A DNA stretch of 64,000 nucleotides from Candidatus Propionivibrio dominans (GTDB taxonomy: Bacteria > Pseudomonadota > Gammaproteobacteria > Burkholderiales > Rhodocyclaceae), in NCBI GenBank assembly GCA_016709335.1, contig JADJNC010000016.1, forward strand, positions 54,548 through 118,547, in the 5' to 3' direction. Under the pieces are notes generated by a model. The model searched no databases. It saw only the letters and a program-made list of their open reading frames with translations, and was not told where the DNA came from. Shown here in pieces: positions 1-9,714 of this stretch. Each line of letters opens with the position of its first letter. The stretch's first letter is position 1. The position numbers were made by a program, and so were the translations under genes.

Positions 1-1
1 C

Positions 2-301
2 GACCCTTTCCTGCTGGGCGGCTTCAACAGCTTTGACAGCCTTGCCGCGGGCAGCAGCCTGGCCGGCGGCCTGACCGTGGGCTTCAGCGGCACCAGCCTG
101 GGTAGCTTCGACCGCATAATTGTCTTGAACCGCCTCTCCACCAACGGCAGCGGCCCTGACTTGGGACTTGCAGCGGTCGAGTTGCATCTGCACGGAGAGG
201 TGTTGGCCGTTCCGGAGCCTGGCACCTATGGCATGATGCTGACCGGGCTACTGGTGGTGATGTTGGGCGCTCGCCGCCGTACGGCACGTCAGGCCGCTTG
301 A
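2..301 (+). CDS. PEP-CTERM sorting-domain protein, C-terminal part
   Basis: The gene runs in from beyond the left edge, open in frame from base 2, so only about the last 99 residues are visible. The C-terminus has the tripartite exosortase signal: a VPEPGTYG motif, a hydrophobic segment (MMLTGLLVVMLG) and a basic tail (ARRRTARQ). By family knowledge such proteins are exported, cut by exosortase and surface-bound or released, often together with exopolysaccharide. The visible part of the mature domain (rich in Gly, Ser and Leu) is not recognisable, so the function is unknown. A GTG at base 77 is internal and unlikely to be the start. Confidence 0.85.
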   Translation, partial: DPFLLGGFNSFDSLAAGSSLAGGLTVGFSGTSLGSFDRIIVLNRLSTNGSGPDLGLAAVELHLHGEVLAVPEPGTYGMMLTGLLVVMLGARRRTARQAA

Positions 302-416
302 TCCGGGGCCGCAGAGCCTCTGGCTTGCGGGCGTCCGCCGTCGCCCGCAAGTCGCATGTGCTTTGGCTCGCCAGTGCCAGCCGATTTCGATCAATTTCAT
401 GAAAGGCCTTGAATCC

Positions 417-724
417 ATGTCGTCCAGAACGCAGTCCCTGTTGCTCCACCTCATCGCCTGGACGGTTCTCGCCCTAGTCATGGCGAATATCGTACTGGTG
501 CAAACCAATAAACCAATCGCGGGCTGGCGCGGGAGAACGTCGAGAAGCAGCAATTCATCCAGGGCACCGTCACGCTCGAAGCGATCAACAAGGAAATCGT
601 CAACGCGCTGGTCGAGTTATCGGTCAAGAAGCAGGACGATCAGTTGCGTGCCTTGCTGGCTGCCAACGGCATAACCTTCAACGTCAATCCCCCGGCTAAT
701 CCGGCGCAGGCCGTCAGGAAATGA
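417..724 (+). CDS. Small single-pass membrane protein, frameshifted
   Basis: From the ATG at 417 the reading frame gives an N-terminal membrane segment (LLLHLIAWTVLALVMANIVLV) ending near QTNKPI. The frame then derails at about 520-530. A second frame immediately continues as a plausible coding sequence (ENVEKQQFIQGTVTLEAINK...) and ends at a TGA that overlaps the ATG of the next gene. A one-base deletion near the GCGGGCTGGCGCGGG stretch would explain this. The intact product would be about 102 residues: a membrane anchor followed by a short, probably helical domain. The family is unknown to me. The ATGA overlap with the following small membrane gene implies coupled translation. Confidence 0.6.
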
Positions 725-1050
725 GCGCAGCCATGAACGATAGTTCGATCACCCCCACCTCTCTCCTGACACCCTTCATCGTGCTCGCCAGTGCGCTACT
801 TTTGTGGATGCTCTTTCAGTCCTATGCTTTGTTCAACGAGCGCCAGGCCCTGCTCGCTGCGGCGGCGCAACTGGCGCCCCAGGCCGAGGCGGCGATCAAG
901 GTGCGCGCCTCGATCGACAGCATCGCCGCCGGCGTCAAGCGTCTGGCCGATGGCGGCAATGCGAACGCACGTGTCATCGTCGACGAACTGGCGCGGCGCG
1001 GCGTGACCATCAATCCGAATTCGGCACAAGCCGGCGGTGCGGCAAAGTAA
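721..1050 (+). CDS. Small single-pass membrane protein
   Basis: This 109-residue protein has one N-terminal membrane segment (about residues 14-32, LLTPFIVLASALLLWMLFQSY) followed by an alanine-rich, probably helical domain (RQALLAAAAQLAPQAEAAIKVRASIDSIAAGVKRLA). Its start overlaps the stop of the preceding small membrane gene. The two products share a layout: an anchor, a helical stretch, and a C-terminus ending in a similar pattern (NGITFNVNPP versus RGVTINPNSA). They may be a duplicated or heteromeric pair. I do not recognise a named family and assign no function. Confidence 0.65.
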   Translation: MSAAMNDSSITPTSLLTPFIVLASALLLWMLFQSYALFNERQALLAAAAQLAPQAEAAIKVRASIDSIAAGVKRLADGGNANARVIVDELARRGVTINPNSAQAGGAAK

Positions 1051-1139
1051 CTGGCCTGCGCTTCGGGTAACTCACCGTTGTCGCCCGCACGCATCCGGTA
1101 CCGTGGCGCGCTGGCGGATGGCAATGTTCAAGGCATCGA

Positions 1140-1808
1140 GTAGGGGACGGAGTTACCCCCGTCGCCCTCTCACACCACCGTACGTGCGGTTCCGCATACG
1201 GCGGTTCCTGACTACTGGGTTTCCCCAGCGAGCTTCGCTTTCGTGCATCGTGTCGCCTGTCGGCCACTAAGCACCCAAGGCCACCATCGGGACTTCCGGC
1301 CCCTCCAGTCTAGCCACAGGCCCTCCGATCCCGGAGGCTTGTGCCCTGTCCGCGCAGAGAGCACGCGTGACTATCCACTCATGTCAGGTTCAGCCCTTCA
1401 CTACTCCGGTTTCGAGCAGCTACTACGGCGTCTGCTGACTCCGCCAACCCATCCCAACACCACGATGTCAGTAGCCCCTAGCACAGGGCAGGCTGACGGG
1501 CCTCCCAGGGTAATGCGCGCAACCTTCATGCTTATGCCTGTCGGATTTATGTCGTAACGTTCCGTGCAAGTATCGGGCTTTGACGGTATCGGCCGCCTCA
1601 CCCCGCTACGCCGCCTCTATCCGCTTCCTGTTCGTCAGGCCAGCAATTTGCCTTCGGCTTCCTTCAGATTCCGCCTTGCGACGGACACCCTGCCGTTCAG
1701 CTAGCACTTCCCTGCAGGGCGTGCAGAGGACTTGCACCTCCAAGTTCCTAACTGACCACCATAGTCAGTCAAGTTGCGCTTGCGCGCAACGCGCCATGCC
1801 TGGCGCAC
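1140..1808 (-). mobile_element. ORF-less group II intron, probably bacterial class C
   Basis: On the minus strand a 669-nt element starts with GTGCGCC at 1808, matching the GUGYG 5' consensus of group II introns. It ends with a domain V hairpin (1173-1207), a GC-rich domain VI hairpin and a terminal TAC at 1140. The internal segments (GAACTTGGAGGTGCAAGTCC, GGAATCTGAAGGAAGC, GGCCTGACGAACAGGAAGCG) are the kind found 5' of reverse transcriptase genes in related introns. No reverse transcriptase ORF lies in domain IV: the longest frame is 66 codons and unlike an RT. It sits directly behind the T-run of the eno terminator, the site preferred by class C introns. The boundaries are inferred from consensus ends, not from an intron-free allele. 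Confidence 0.8.
1173..1207 (-). ncRNA. Group II intron domain V hairpin
   Basis: The minus strand reads a 5' arm ACCGCCGTATGCGG, a short loop and a 3' arm CCGCACGTACGGTGGT, the familiar shape of the catalytic domain V. The arms pair with one G-T wobble. The lower stem reads CGC where many introns have AGC, which fits class C. The following GC-rich hairpin at about 1141-1165 is the candidate domain VI. Confidence 0.75.
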
Positions 1809-1812
1809 AGAT

Positions 1813-1837
1813 AAAAAAAGGCATCGCGAACGATGCC
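1813..1837 (-). terminator. Rho-independent terminator of eno
   Basis: On the minus strand GGCATCG-TTCG-CGATGCC forms a seven-base-pair stem with a four-base loop, followed by seven T residues. It starts 24 bases after the eno stop codon. The group II intron begins only a few bases beyond the T-run. Confidence 0.9.
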
Positions 1838-1861
1838 CTTTTGTCATGCCTTATGGCTTGT

Positions 1862-3327
1862 TCAGAAGCCGGCACCCTTGATCGACTTGAGGCCCTTGTA
1901 GATTCCCTTGCCAGCGAGTTGCTCTTCGATGCGCAGCAACTGGTTGTACTTGCAGATGCGGTCGGTACGCGACAGCGAACCGGTCTTGATCTGGCCGGCA
2001 CCGGTACCGACGGCGAGGTCGGCGATGAAGGAGTCTTCGGTCTCACCGGAGCGATGCGAGGATACCGCACTGTAGCCGGCCTTCTGCGCCATCTTGATGG
2101 CATCCAGCGTCTCGGTCACGGTACCGATCTGGTTGACCTTGATCAGGATCGAATTGCAGGCACCCATGTCAATGCCCTTCTTCAGGCGAACCGGGTTGGT
2201 CACGAAGAAGTCGTCACCAACGATCTGCACCTTCTTGCCGAGCGCCTTGGTGAATTTGACGTAGCCGTCCCAGTCGCTCTGGTCGAGACCGTCCTCGATG
2301 GATACGATGGGGTACTTCTTGCACCACTCGGAATACTTGGCAATCATGTCGTCGGCGGTGTAGAGCTTGTCCGGGTCGGACTTCCAGAACTTGTAGCCCT
2401 TGCGATCGCCTTCGTCGAACAGCTCGGATGACGCGCAATCGAGGGCGATGCCGATTTGCTTGCCGGCCTTGTAACCGGCCGCTTCGATGGCCTGCATGAT
2501 GACTTCAGCGCTTCGTCGTTGGACAGGTTCGGGGCAAAACCGCCTTCGTCACCGACCGCCGTAACCTTTTTGGCCTTCTTCAGGATGCCCTTCAGGGCGT
2601 GGAAAATTTCGGTGATCCATTGCAGGCCTTCGGAGTAGGTCTTGGCGCCGACCGGCATGATCATGAATTCCTGGAAGTCGATCAGGTTGTCGGCGTGCTT
2701 GCCCCCATTGATGATGTTGGCCATCGGTGTCGGCAACACGAATTCCTTGTTCTTGTGGATCTTGCCGATGTACTTCCACAGCGGCATCTTGCTGACGTTG
2801 GCACCGCACAGCGTGATGGCCATTGAAGCACCAAGTATCGCGTTGGCGCCGAGCTTGGACTTGTTGGTGGTACCGTCGAGGGCGATCATCGCTTGGTCGA
2901 GTTCGCGCTGGTTGAGCGGGTTCTTGCCCTTGAGCAGCGTAGCGATCGGGCCGTTCACGGCAGCAACGGCCTTGAGTACGCCCTTGCCGAGATAAACCTT
3001 CTTGTTGCCGTCGCGCAGTTCGCAGGCTTCGAATTCGCCGGTGGATGCACCGGACGGGACGGCGGAACGCGCCATGAAACCGTTGTCGAGCGTGATATCG
3101 ACTTCGACGGTGGGGTTGCCGCGCGAGTCGAGGATCTGGCGACCGACCACCTTGGTGATCTTGACGAATTTGGCAGGCGCTGCCTTTTTGGCGGGCGCGG
3201 CCTTCTTCACTGCAACAGCCTTCGCGGCAGGCGCAGCTTTTTTAGCGGGAGCAGCTTTTTTAGCGGGAGCAGCTTTTTTAGCGGGAGCAGCTTTTTTGGG
3301 GGATGCAGCTTTTACGGCATTGGCCAT
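1862..3327 (-). CDS. eno: Enolase with Lys/Ala-rich N-terminal extension, frameshifted
   Basis: Phosphopyruvate hydratase of glycolysis and gluconeogenesis (2-phosphoglycerate to phosphoenolpyruvate, Mg-dependent, cytosolic, often an RNA degradosome partner). The enolase body is clear: [31 protein letters not shown], the metal and catalytic regions DEGGFAPN and IEDGL, and a C-terminal [18 protein letters not shown]. Start at 3327 chosen for the GGAG ribosome site seven bases upstream. Before the usual N-terminus there is an extension of about 50 residues made of KKAAPA hexapeptides, encoded by 18-bp direct repeats at about 3235-3300. One base is missing at about 2508 ([13 protein letters not shown] would be restored by one G), which splits the frame. 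Because the enzyme is essential, this is probably a sequence error. With the shift repaired the product is about 488 residues, against about 430 for usual enolases. Confidence 0.93.
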
Positions 3328-3489
3328 GTTTGTCTCCATGTTGGAAGTTAAAAAAAACTGTGGGGCACTGACAACAACGCGACTATACAACGGAATGCCT
3401 CCTGATTTAACAGCGGGAAAGCGAAGAGGGTCGAATGATTGCAAAAAAAGTTGCCGCGCCGCCCACGATTCTGCCGATTGTTGTGCCCG

Positions 3490-3843
3490 CTAATCGTCAG
3501 CCGTCATGCTGACTGGATCAGCGGCATCCGGATTGATGATGCCGAAACGCGCCGGGATCAGGGCATAAAAGATGCGGATTTTTTCCTGATGCAGAAGGGC
3601 CAGCAGTTGCTTCGACTCTGCTTCAGTGGCAATGAATTCAACCTTGATCGCGGTACTGCCGGCCAGCTCGAAAAAACGTTCCTCGTGCACGGCATGGTGG
3701 CGTCCGAAGCCACCGATCGCTCGGAATGCCGAGCCACCGCGCATGCCCATTGCATTGGCCTGGCGGAGCAGCCACTCCCAGAGCAGAACGCCGTGATGGC
3801 TCTGCTTTTCGTCCACATAGAATCTCAGGAATTCGCCTTCCAT
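3490..3843 (-). CDS. DUF190 family protein
   Basis: This 117-residue protein matches the DUF190 (COG1993) pattern: an N-terminal LRFYVDEKQSHHGVLLWEWLLRQANAMGMRGGSAFRAIGGFG stretch, in which a small PII-like fold contains the conserved G-M-x-G-x-x-x-x-R-x-x-x-G-(F/Y)-G motif, followed by VKVEFIATEAE-like strands. It lies 31 bases downstream of crcB on the same strand. DUF190 genes commonly accompany crcB in proteobacteria, so a role in fluoride tolerance or regulation of the channel is a reasonable inference, but no biochemical role can be read from the sequence. Confidence 0.85.
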   Translation of the reverse strand: MEGEFLRFYVDEKQSHHGVLLWEWLLRQANAMGMRGGSAFRAIGGFGRHHAVHEERFFELAGSTAIKVEFIATEAESKQLLALLHQEKIRIFYALIPARFGIINPDAADPVSMTADD

Positions 3844-3874
3844 GTTCGCCTCCGTTATCCGATTGGTCTTTTCT

Positions 3875-4261
3875 TCAAGGGGAATTTTTCAAGAGGTAGA
3901 TGGTAGCGATGCCGGCAAAAGTCATCACCACCGACCCGACAACATGCGCAGCGACGGCGCCAAGCGCCCACGAGATTCGGCCTTGCTGAAGCAGCGTGGT
4001 AATTTCTGAGGAAAAAGTCGAGAAGGTAGTCAGTCCGCCGCAAAAGCCGGTGATGACCAGCAAGCGCCATTCCGGCGAAATCGCCGAGAAGGTGGCGAAG
4101 AAGGCGATGCCCAGCCCGACCACGTAGGCGCCGATCAGATTGGCTGCCAGTGTGCCGGGAGGAATGGTCGGAAAGATACTGTTGAGACGGCTGCCAAGCT
4201 GCCAGCGCAACAGCGCGCCGAGCGTAGCGCCGATGGCAACGGCCAGAATTGATTTCCACAT
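3875..4261 (-). CDS. crcB: Fluoride channel CrcB/Fluc
   Basis: This 128-residue protein with four predicted membrane helices is the normal size of a Fluc monomer, which works as an antiparallel dimer exporting fluoride. Diagnostic features are the N-terminal [13 protein letters not shown] (conserved G-x-x-G-x-x-x-R), [16 protein letters not shown] with the pore asparagine, and [15 protein letters not shown], the TTFSTF motif with the phenylalanine box. The downstream partner is DUF190. I looked for the fluoride riboswitch core in the upstream 170 bases and did not see it. Confidence 0.93.
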   Translation of the reverse strand: MWKSILAVAIGATLGALLRWQLGSRLNSIFPTIPPGTLAANLIGAYVVGLGIAFFATFSAISPEWRLLVITGFCGGLTTFSTFSSEITTLLQQGRISWALGAVAAHVVGSVVMTFAGIATIYLLKNSP

Positions 4262-4438
4262 ACTCTTGTCCTGAATCCGTCCAGGCCTTGTTCAGGCAGG
4301 AGAAAGCACCTTAACTCCACTTACTCACAGAAGCTGTGAACAAGTCTGTGGATTTGCTGTGCGCTGGCAGAGAAAACCCTGACGGGTCTAGGCTGGAAGC
4401 GGCTGCCCAATAAACGGGCAGCGCCCTCAGCGCGGAGC

Positions 4439-6115
4439 TCAGCCTTTGCTCGCCACTCCGTCGCGCAACTCGCGGCGCAGGATCTTGCCGACGTTGGTTT
4501 TTGGCAAGTCAGTCCGGAATTCAACATGGCTTGGCACCTTGTAACCGGTCAGGTGTTCGCGACAGTGCGCGATCAGTTGTGCCGCCGTCAGCGACTGATC
4601 CTTCTTGACGACAAAAATCTTTACCGCCTCACCCGACTTTTCGTCCGGTACCCCAATCGAGGCGACCTCGAGAACCCCGGGGTGCATGGCGACGATTTCC
4701 TCGATTTCATTCGGATAGACGTTGAAGCCGGAGACGAGAATCATGTCCTTCTTGCGGTCCACGATACGCACGTAACCTTTATTGTCCATCACCGCGATAT
4801 CGCCGGTTCGCAGGAATCCATCCGCCATGATGACCGTGGCCGTTTCTTCCGGCCTGTTGTAGTAGCCTTTCATGACCTGCGGGCCACGGATGCACAGTTC
4901 GCCGCGTTCGCCGAGCGGAACATCAACGCCCTTGTCATCGCGGATGGCCACCTCGGTCGACGAAATCGGCAGCCCGATGGCACCGGTGTATTCAGGAATG
5001 TTCAGCGGGTTCATGGTCGCTGCCGGCGAGGTTTCGGTCAGACCGTAGGCCTCGATCAGCGGCTTGCCGGTAACGCGCTTCCAGTGTTCGGCCACCGCCC
5101 GCTGTACGGCCATGCCGCCACCCAGCGCAAGTTTCATTTTGCTGAAATCGAGCGCAATGAATTGATCATTATTGAGCAGCGCATTGAACAGCGTGTTGAC
5201 CCCGGTGATTACGGTAAACGGATATTTGGCCAGCTCGGCGGTGAACGCCGGGATGTCTCGCGGATTGGTAATCAGCAGATTGCTGGCACCGATCCTGATG
5301 AAGGCAAAGCAGTTCGCCGTCAGCGCGAAGATATGGTAGAGAGGCAGTGCCGTGACAATCAACTCGCCGCCTTCGACAACGGCCGGCTTGATCCAGGCAT
5401 AGGCCTGTGCCAGGTTGGCCAGAATATTCCGGTGCGTCAGCATCGCGCCCTTGGACAGCCCAGTGGTGCCGCCGGTATATTGCAGAAAGGCAAGATCCTC
5501 CTGCGTCACCACGACCGGTTTGAAATCGCTGCCGGCACCCTTTGACAGCGCCTTGCCAAAATCGACGTGGCTCGGCAGGCTCCATGCCGGTACCATTTTC
5601 TTGACGTACTTGACGACGAAATTGACAATGCTGCCCTTCGGTACGCCGAGCATGTCGCCAAGCCGCGCCATGACCACATTCTTTACGGCGGTCTTGTCGA
5701 TCACCTGTTCCAGCGTATGGGCAAAATTTTCCAGGATGACGATCGTTTCAGTGCCCGAGTCCTTGAGTTGATGCTCAAGTTCGCGCGGCGTGTACAGCGG
5801 GTTGCAGTTCACCACCGTATATCCGGCACGTAAGGCGCCGAGCATGCAGATCGGATACTGCAGCACATTGGGCATCATGATCGCCACACGGGAACCCTTC
5901 GGCAGCTTGAGGTTCGTCTGCAGGTAGGCTGCAAAATCGCGCGACTGCTTGTCTAGCTCGCCATAGGTTATCTCGACACCCATATTGATGTAGGCGATGC
6001 GTTCGCGGTACAGCGACACACTCTTTTCGAACATCTCACCGAGCGACTGGAACTCGCTCAGCTCAATCTCGGCAGGCACGCCCTCCTGGTAACTCTGCAG
6101 CCAGATCTTGTCCAC
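4439..6115 (-). CDS. fadD: Long-chain fatty acid-CoA ligase
   Basis: ATP-dependent acyl-CoA synthetase of the AMP-forming family (558 residues, typical length), activating fatty acids for beta-oxidation, membrane lipids or storage lipids at the inner membrane. The P-loop-like motif [11 protein letters not shown] lies at residues 213-223, the YGLTETSP motif in the middle, GYYNRPEET and the hinge region [20 protein letters not shown] further on, and the C-terminal catalytic lysine region [15 protein letters not shown] near residue 547. Separate promoter expected: 144 bases lie between it and the end of the upstream helicase gene. It could feed acyl-CoA to the wax ester/triacylglycerol genes 17 kb away, which is inference only. 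Confidence 0.92.
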   Translation of the reverse strand: MDKIWLQSYQEGVPAEIELSEFQSLGEMFEKSVSLYRERIAYINMGVEITYGELDKQSRDFAAYLQTNLKLPKGSRVAIMMPNVLQYPICMLGALRAGYTVVNCNPLYTPRELEHQLKDSGTETIVILENFAHTLEQVIDKTAVKNVVMARLGDMLGVPKGSIVNFVVKYVKKMVPAWSLPSHVDFGKALSKGAGSDFKPVVVTQEDLAFLQYTGGTTGLSKGAMLTHRNILANLAQAYAWIKPAVVEGGELIVTALPLYHIFALTANCFAFIRIGASNLLITNPRDIPAFTAELAKYPFTVITGVNTLFNALLNNDQFIALDFSKMKLALGGGMAVQRAVAEHWKRVTGKPLIEAYGLTETSPAATMNPLNIPEYTGAIGLPISSTEVAIRDDKGVDVPLGERGELCIRGPQVMKGYYNRPEETATVIMADGFLRTGDIAVMDNKGYVRIVDRKKDMILVSGFNVYPNEIEEIVAMHPGVLEVASIGVPDEKSGEAVKIFVVKKDQSLTAAQLIAHCREHLTGYKVPSHVEFRTDLPKTNVGKILRRELRDGVASKG

Positions 6116-6259
6116 TTGTCATCCTCCTGATCAACTTCATGAATCCGGAACTGCTCCGATCACCCTTGACAGCATTCCAGCAACGTTAGCCAAGCCATCA
6201 TACTATTGAGATGCTATTCCATCCGGCTGGTTTATGGAAGTGCTGTGACCCCGGACAGG

Positions 6260-9200
6260 TCAGCACACTTCATGGAACGAGGCATCGGAAAATATCAGGG
6301 CCCCGCGCACCCGGCTTCCGGGAAAGACGCCTGACACGGCCCGGCAATAGGCGGCGACCTGCGCCTGGTAGTCGGCAAGGCGTGCGCTGTCGCTCCCCGA
6401 GCTCTTGTAATCGAGCACCCAGAAGGCCGAATCCAGTTCGACTAGGCGGTCGATGCGTTGCAATTCACCCTCGTCACTCGTTAGTTCGACTTCGTTCCAT
6501 GCCCGTTGATACTGCGCCGGGTCGAAGAAGCGCTGCAATGGCCCGGCAGCAAGCAGGCGTTCGGCCACCGGCAGAACACGCCCGTAGTCAACATCGTTAT
6601 AGCCCAGCTCCTTCCACCAGCCTTCCGTCTCCAGCCCGCCGGTTCGCCGTTCGAGCAAGGCATGCAGCAGAATTCCGAATCGTTCGGCCGCATCCGGCGG
6701 GCGACGGCGCTCGCCGACCGGCGGCAAGGGCACACACAGCGCAGACGCCGAGTTTTGTGCTGCATCCGGTGGTACTCTGCTGAGCATGGGTAAAGTATCG
6801 CCATAGGCCAAACCCCCGTCCAGTCTGTCGAGCGCCGCTTCGAGCAGGCGATAGGGTGTTCCTCCCTGATCCCTGGCATTCTCGATGCCGCTGGCGATGA
6901 ATACCTGGCGCGCGCGCGTGATGGCGACGTAGAGCAGATTCAGTTCCTCTCGCCGGGCCGCGGCACTCTCGGCGTCGAACAGCGGCTGCCGCGCCGCACC
7001 GTGATCCTCCTTGCGGCCGTAGAACGAAAAATGCTGCGGCGACGGCGCCTGCGCCGGCCAATCGACCAGCACGTCCCACGCCTCCAGCCCGCGTGGTGGT
7101 GAATTGGCACCGAGCAACCAGACCACAGGCGCCTCCAGTCCCTTGGCGCCGTGGATGGTGAGAATCCGCACACGCCCGGCATCGACGCGCTGCGCTTCGA
7201 TGACGCCCTCGTCCGGCGCATCGTCGACGTCGGCGTCGCGCAGGTCGCGCAACTCGTCGATGAAGCGCGGCAGGCTCGGATAGCGCCCGCCGTCAAGATC
7301 GAGCGCCAGCAGCAGCAACGCGCGCAGGTTGGCTTCGACACTGGCGCTGACGGCTTCCGGAACGGCCAGACGGTAACGTTCGATGACTTCGCCCTGATGG
7401 AAAATCCGGTCAAGCAGATCGTGCGCCGGCAAACGGTCGGCCGCCTGCAGCCACTCGCCGAGCAATCGCGCCGCGCGCGCCAGACAGGGCGATGCCTGGC
7501 CTGCTCCCTCGGCAACCAGCGCCACCAGCCGTTGCCACCATGACGCCTCCTGACGTGCAGCCAGCCGCATCAGGTCTTCGTCGCGACAGGCAAAAACGGG
7601 CGAACGCAGGGCATGTGCCAGCTTCAGGTCGGCCACCGGCGTGACGAGAAATTCAAGCAACGCCACCGTGTCGCGCACTTCCAGCGCCGCCAGCAAACCG
7701 CCGCGCGACCCGGCAGTAAAGGGAATTCCGGCGGCACTCAGCGCGCGCTCGTAGCAGGCCAGGTTGGTTCGCGAACGCACCAGCAACATGATGTCGCCGT
7801 AGCGCAGCGGCCGTTGTCCAGCTTGCCCGTCCACCCCTTTTTCTTCGATCTGCCAGACACCAACCATTTCGCCAATCTTCGCCGCCAGGTACTCGGCCTC
7901 CTGCGCGAGCCGTAAATCCTCCGGCTCGACATCGGGCTCGCTCAGTGGATCGCGCAAGCCATCACGCTCCGGCACCTGCTCGTCCTCGGCCTTGGCGCAC
8001 AGCGGCAGCAGTTCGACCCGTCCCGGCAGCGGTCCGACCAATGACGTCTGCTCACGGAAGGGGACGAACTCCGGGATGCCGAGAAAGAGCGCGTTGATCA
8101 CGTCGACAATCGGCTGCGCATTGCGACGCGTGGCGTCCTGTTCGCAGCGCAGCGCGCCGTACTCGCGTATCAGGAAATCGCTGGCCACCGAGAACAGTTT
8201 CGGCTCGGCGCGACGGAAGCGATAGATCGACTGCTTGGGGTCGCCAACCAGAAAGATGCCGGGGCGCGACGCGTCCGAGTAGGCCGCCAGCCAAGCCAGC
8301 AGGATCTGCCATTGCAGCGGGTTGGTATCCTGGAACTCGTCGAGCAGCACATGGCTGTAGCGCGCATCGAGACGTGCCTGCAGGAATGCGGCGGTGTCCT
8401 CGTCGCGCAGCAGTTTGAGAACGTTCCACTCGGCGTCGACAAAATCGATCTGCCGCCGCGCCTTCTTGAATTCATCGACATGCGCCAGAAAAGCCTGAAA
8501 CACGGCGCAGGCCTCCTGATTGAAAGCAACGATCCGCTCTTCGATTTGCCACGCCACATAGTCGGTGAGGGACTCACCCAACTGGGCATGCAGATCGAGG
8601 AAACGCCGCGCGCCATCGACGCCGAAGCGCTTGTCGGCTGTTGTGCCCGGCTTGCGCTGGCGCAGCGTGTTCTTCCCGGTCAGCAGAACGCCGCGCAACC
8701 GTTCGAAGCAAACGGCCGGCCTCGGCTCGGCCAGTGCGTTGCGCAGATCCAGAACCAGCGCCTGGTCGCTCGGCAGTTCGCTCATTTCGAGCAAACCGAG
8801 GTAAGCCTGAAAATCGGACGACCAGTCGCCGGTAAAGAAATCGTTCAGCGCCCGGCCTGGCTCACTGACGCCCAGTTGCTGGCACAGTGTGGCCATGACT
8901 TGTTCCGCCTTAGCGGGCGAAGCATCGCCAAAAGCCAGCCATTCGCTGCGCCGGTTCAGTGCGCGTCGAATAAGGCGCCGCGTCGAATCGAGACCGACCT
9001 CGGCCAGCAGCCGGACAAAGCTCTGCGTCAATGCGCTGTCCGGCGCCTTCTGCAAGCTGGAGGCGAAGGATTGCCACAGTTCGTCGAACAGGCGCGAACC
9101 GGTTTCGACCAATGTGGCCCCCGCCAGATTGGCCGACAGCGGTGCGGCATCGACGAGTTGCAGGAACCAGCCGTGAAAGGTATTGACCGCCAGCCCCGGC

Positions 9201-9535
9201 TGCGCCGCCAGAACACCTTCGTACAGGCTGCGCGCCGTGCGCAATGTCTCCTTGTCAGCCACGACTCCACGCTCGGCAAGAAATTCGTTGACTTGCGCTT
9301 CGCTGCCGGTGGCCAGCAGGTGCAGCCAGCCGACGACGCGTTCCTCGATCTCGCGCGCTGCCTTGCGCGTGAAGGTGATCGCCAGAATCTCGCCGGGCGC
9401 GACGCCGGCCAGCAACAGACGCACGATGCGCGACGCCAGCAGCCAGGTCTTGCCACTGCCGGCGCAGGCTTCGACAACGACGCTGTGCGACGGATCGAGG
9501 GCGCGCAGGATCAGGGAAGTGGGGGAGTCAGGCAT
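6260..9535 (-). CDS. AddA/RecB-like UvrD helicase with C-terminal nuclease domain
   Basis: This 1091-residue superfamily 1A helicase has the Walker A motif GSGKT at residues 26-30 within EACAGSGKTWLLASRIVRLLL, ILAITFTRKAAREIEERV (motif Ia), LLDEFQDTNPLQW (motif II), GDPKQSIYRFRRAEP (motif III), ILTIHGAKGLEAPVVWL (motif V) and NLLYVAITRARQVFIASG (motif VI). A PD-(D/E)XK nuclease is fused at the C-terminus, with ELQRIDRLVELD followed by LDYKSSG near residue 1042. The domain order is that of AddA and RecB, and the next gene upstream encodes an AddB-like partner, so the pair probably resects double-strand breaks for RecA loading. The AddA symbol is withheld because betaproteobacterial AddA-like and RecB-like groups are hard to separate by eye. 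Confidence 0.88.
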   Translation of the reverse strand: MPDSPTSLILRALDPSHSVVVEACAGSGKTWLLASRIVRLLLAGVAPGEILAITFTRKAAREIEERVVGWLHLLATGSEAQVNEFLAERGVVADKETLRTARSLYEGVLAAQPGLAVNTFHGWFLQLVDAAPLSANLAGATLVETGSRLFDELWQSFASSLQKAPDSALTQSFVRLLAEVGLDSTRRLIRRALNRRSEWLAFGDASPAKAEQVMATLCQQLGVSEPGRALNDFFTGDWSSDFQAYLGLLEMSELPSDQALVLDLRNALAEPRPAVCFERLRGVLLTGKNTLRQRKPGTTADKRFGVDGARRFLDLHAQLGESLTDYVAWQIEERIVAFNQEACAVFQAFLAHVDEFKKARRQIDFVDAEWNVLKLLRDEDTAAFLQARLDARYSHVLLDEFQDTNPLQWQILLAWLAAYSDASRPGIFLVGDPKQSIYRFRRAEPKLFSVASDFLIREYGALRCEQDATRRNAQPIVDVINALFLGIPEFVPFREQTSLVGPLPGRVELLPLCAKAEDEQVPERDGLRDPLSEPDVEPEDLRLAQEAEYLAAKIGEMVGVWQIEEKGVDGQAGQRPLRYGDIMLLVRSRTNLACYERALSAAGIPFTAGSRGGLLAALEVRDTVALLEFLVTPVADLKLAHALRSPVFACRDEDLMRLAARQEASWWQRLVALVAEGAGQASPCLARAARLLGEWLQAADRLPAHDLLDRIFHQGEVIERYRLAVPEAVSASVEANLRALLLLALDLDGGRYPSLPRFIDELRDLRDADVDDAPDEGVIEAQRVDAGRVRILTIHGAKGLEAPVVWLLGANSPPRGLEAWDVLVDWPAQAPSPQHFSFYGRKEDHGAARQPLFDAESAAARREELNLLYVAITRARQVFIASGIENARDQGGTPYRLLEAALDRLDGGLAYGDTLPMLSRVPPDAAQNSASALCVPLPPVGERRRPPDAAERFGILLHALLERRTGGLETEGWWKELGYNDVDYGRVLPVAERLLAAGPLQRFFDPAQYQRAWNEVELTSDEGELQRIDRLVELDSAFWVLDYKSSGSDSARLADYQAQVAAYCRAVSGVFPGSRVRGALIFSDASFHEVC

Positions 9536-9714
9536 GGGTTTTCGGAGCGAACGGGTGATTGATCATGGTTGATTGATTTTGGATAGTCACTCAAACATAT
9601 TCCTTCCGGCCCGCGAAAAAAAAATGCCCAAACGATTCAATTTTTCCTTCCGATTCGGAATAAACGATGCAATATTGACGTTCTATGGGTTTGCCATAAG
9701 AAAAAAGACAGGGG

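Noticed and set aside
1580..2431. 283-codon plus-strand frame across the intron end and eno
   Set aside because: It runs through a group II intron and antisense to conserved enolase; it is not a gene.
4262..4438. Fluoride riboswitch before crcB
   Set aside because: The conserved GGNGAUGG...GUUCGCC core was not found in either strand of the upstream region.
8312..9562. 416-codon frame antisense to the AddA-like helicase
   Set aside because: It overlaps the Walker A and nucleotide-binding region of a well-defined helicase; its composition is not protein-like.
9536..9714. Small gene or regulatory RNA in the addB-addA gap
   Set aside because: Only short frames without ribosome sites and an A-rich stretch are present; nothing can be supported.
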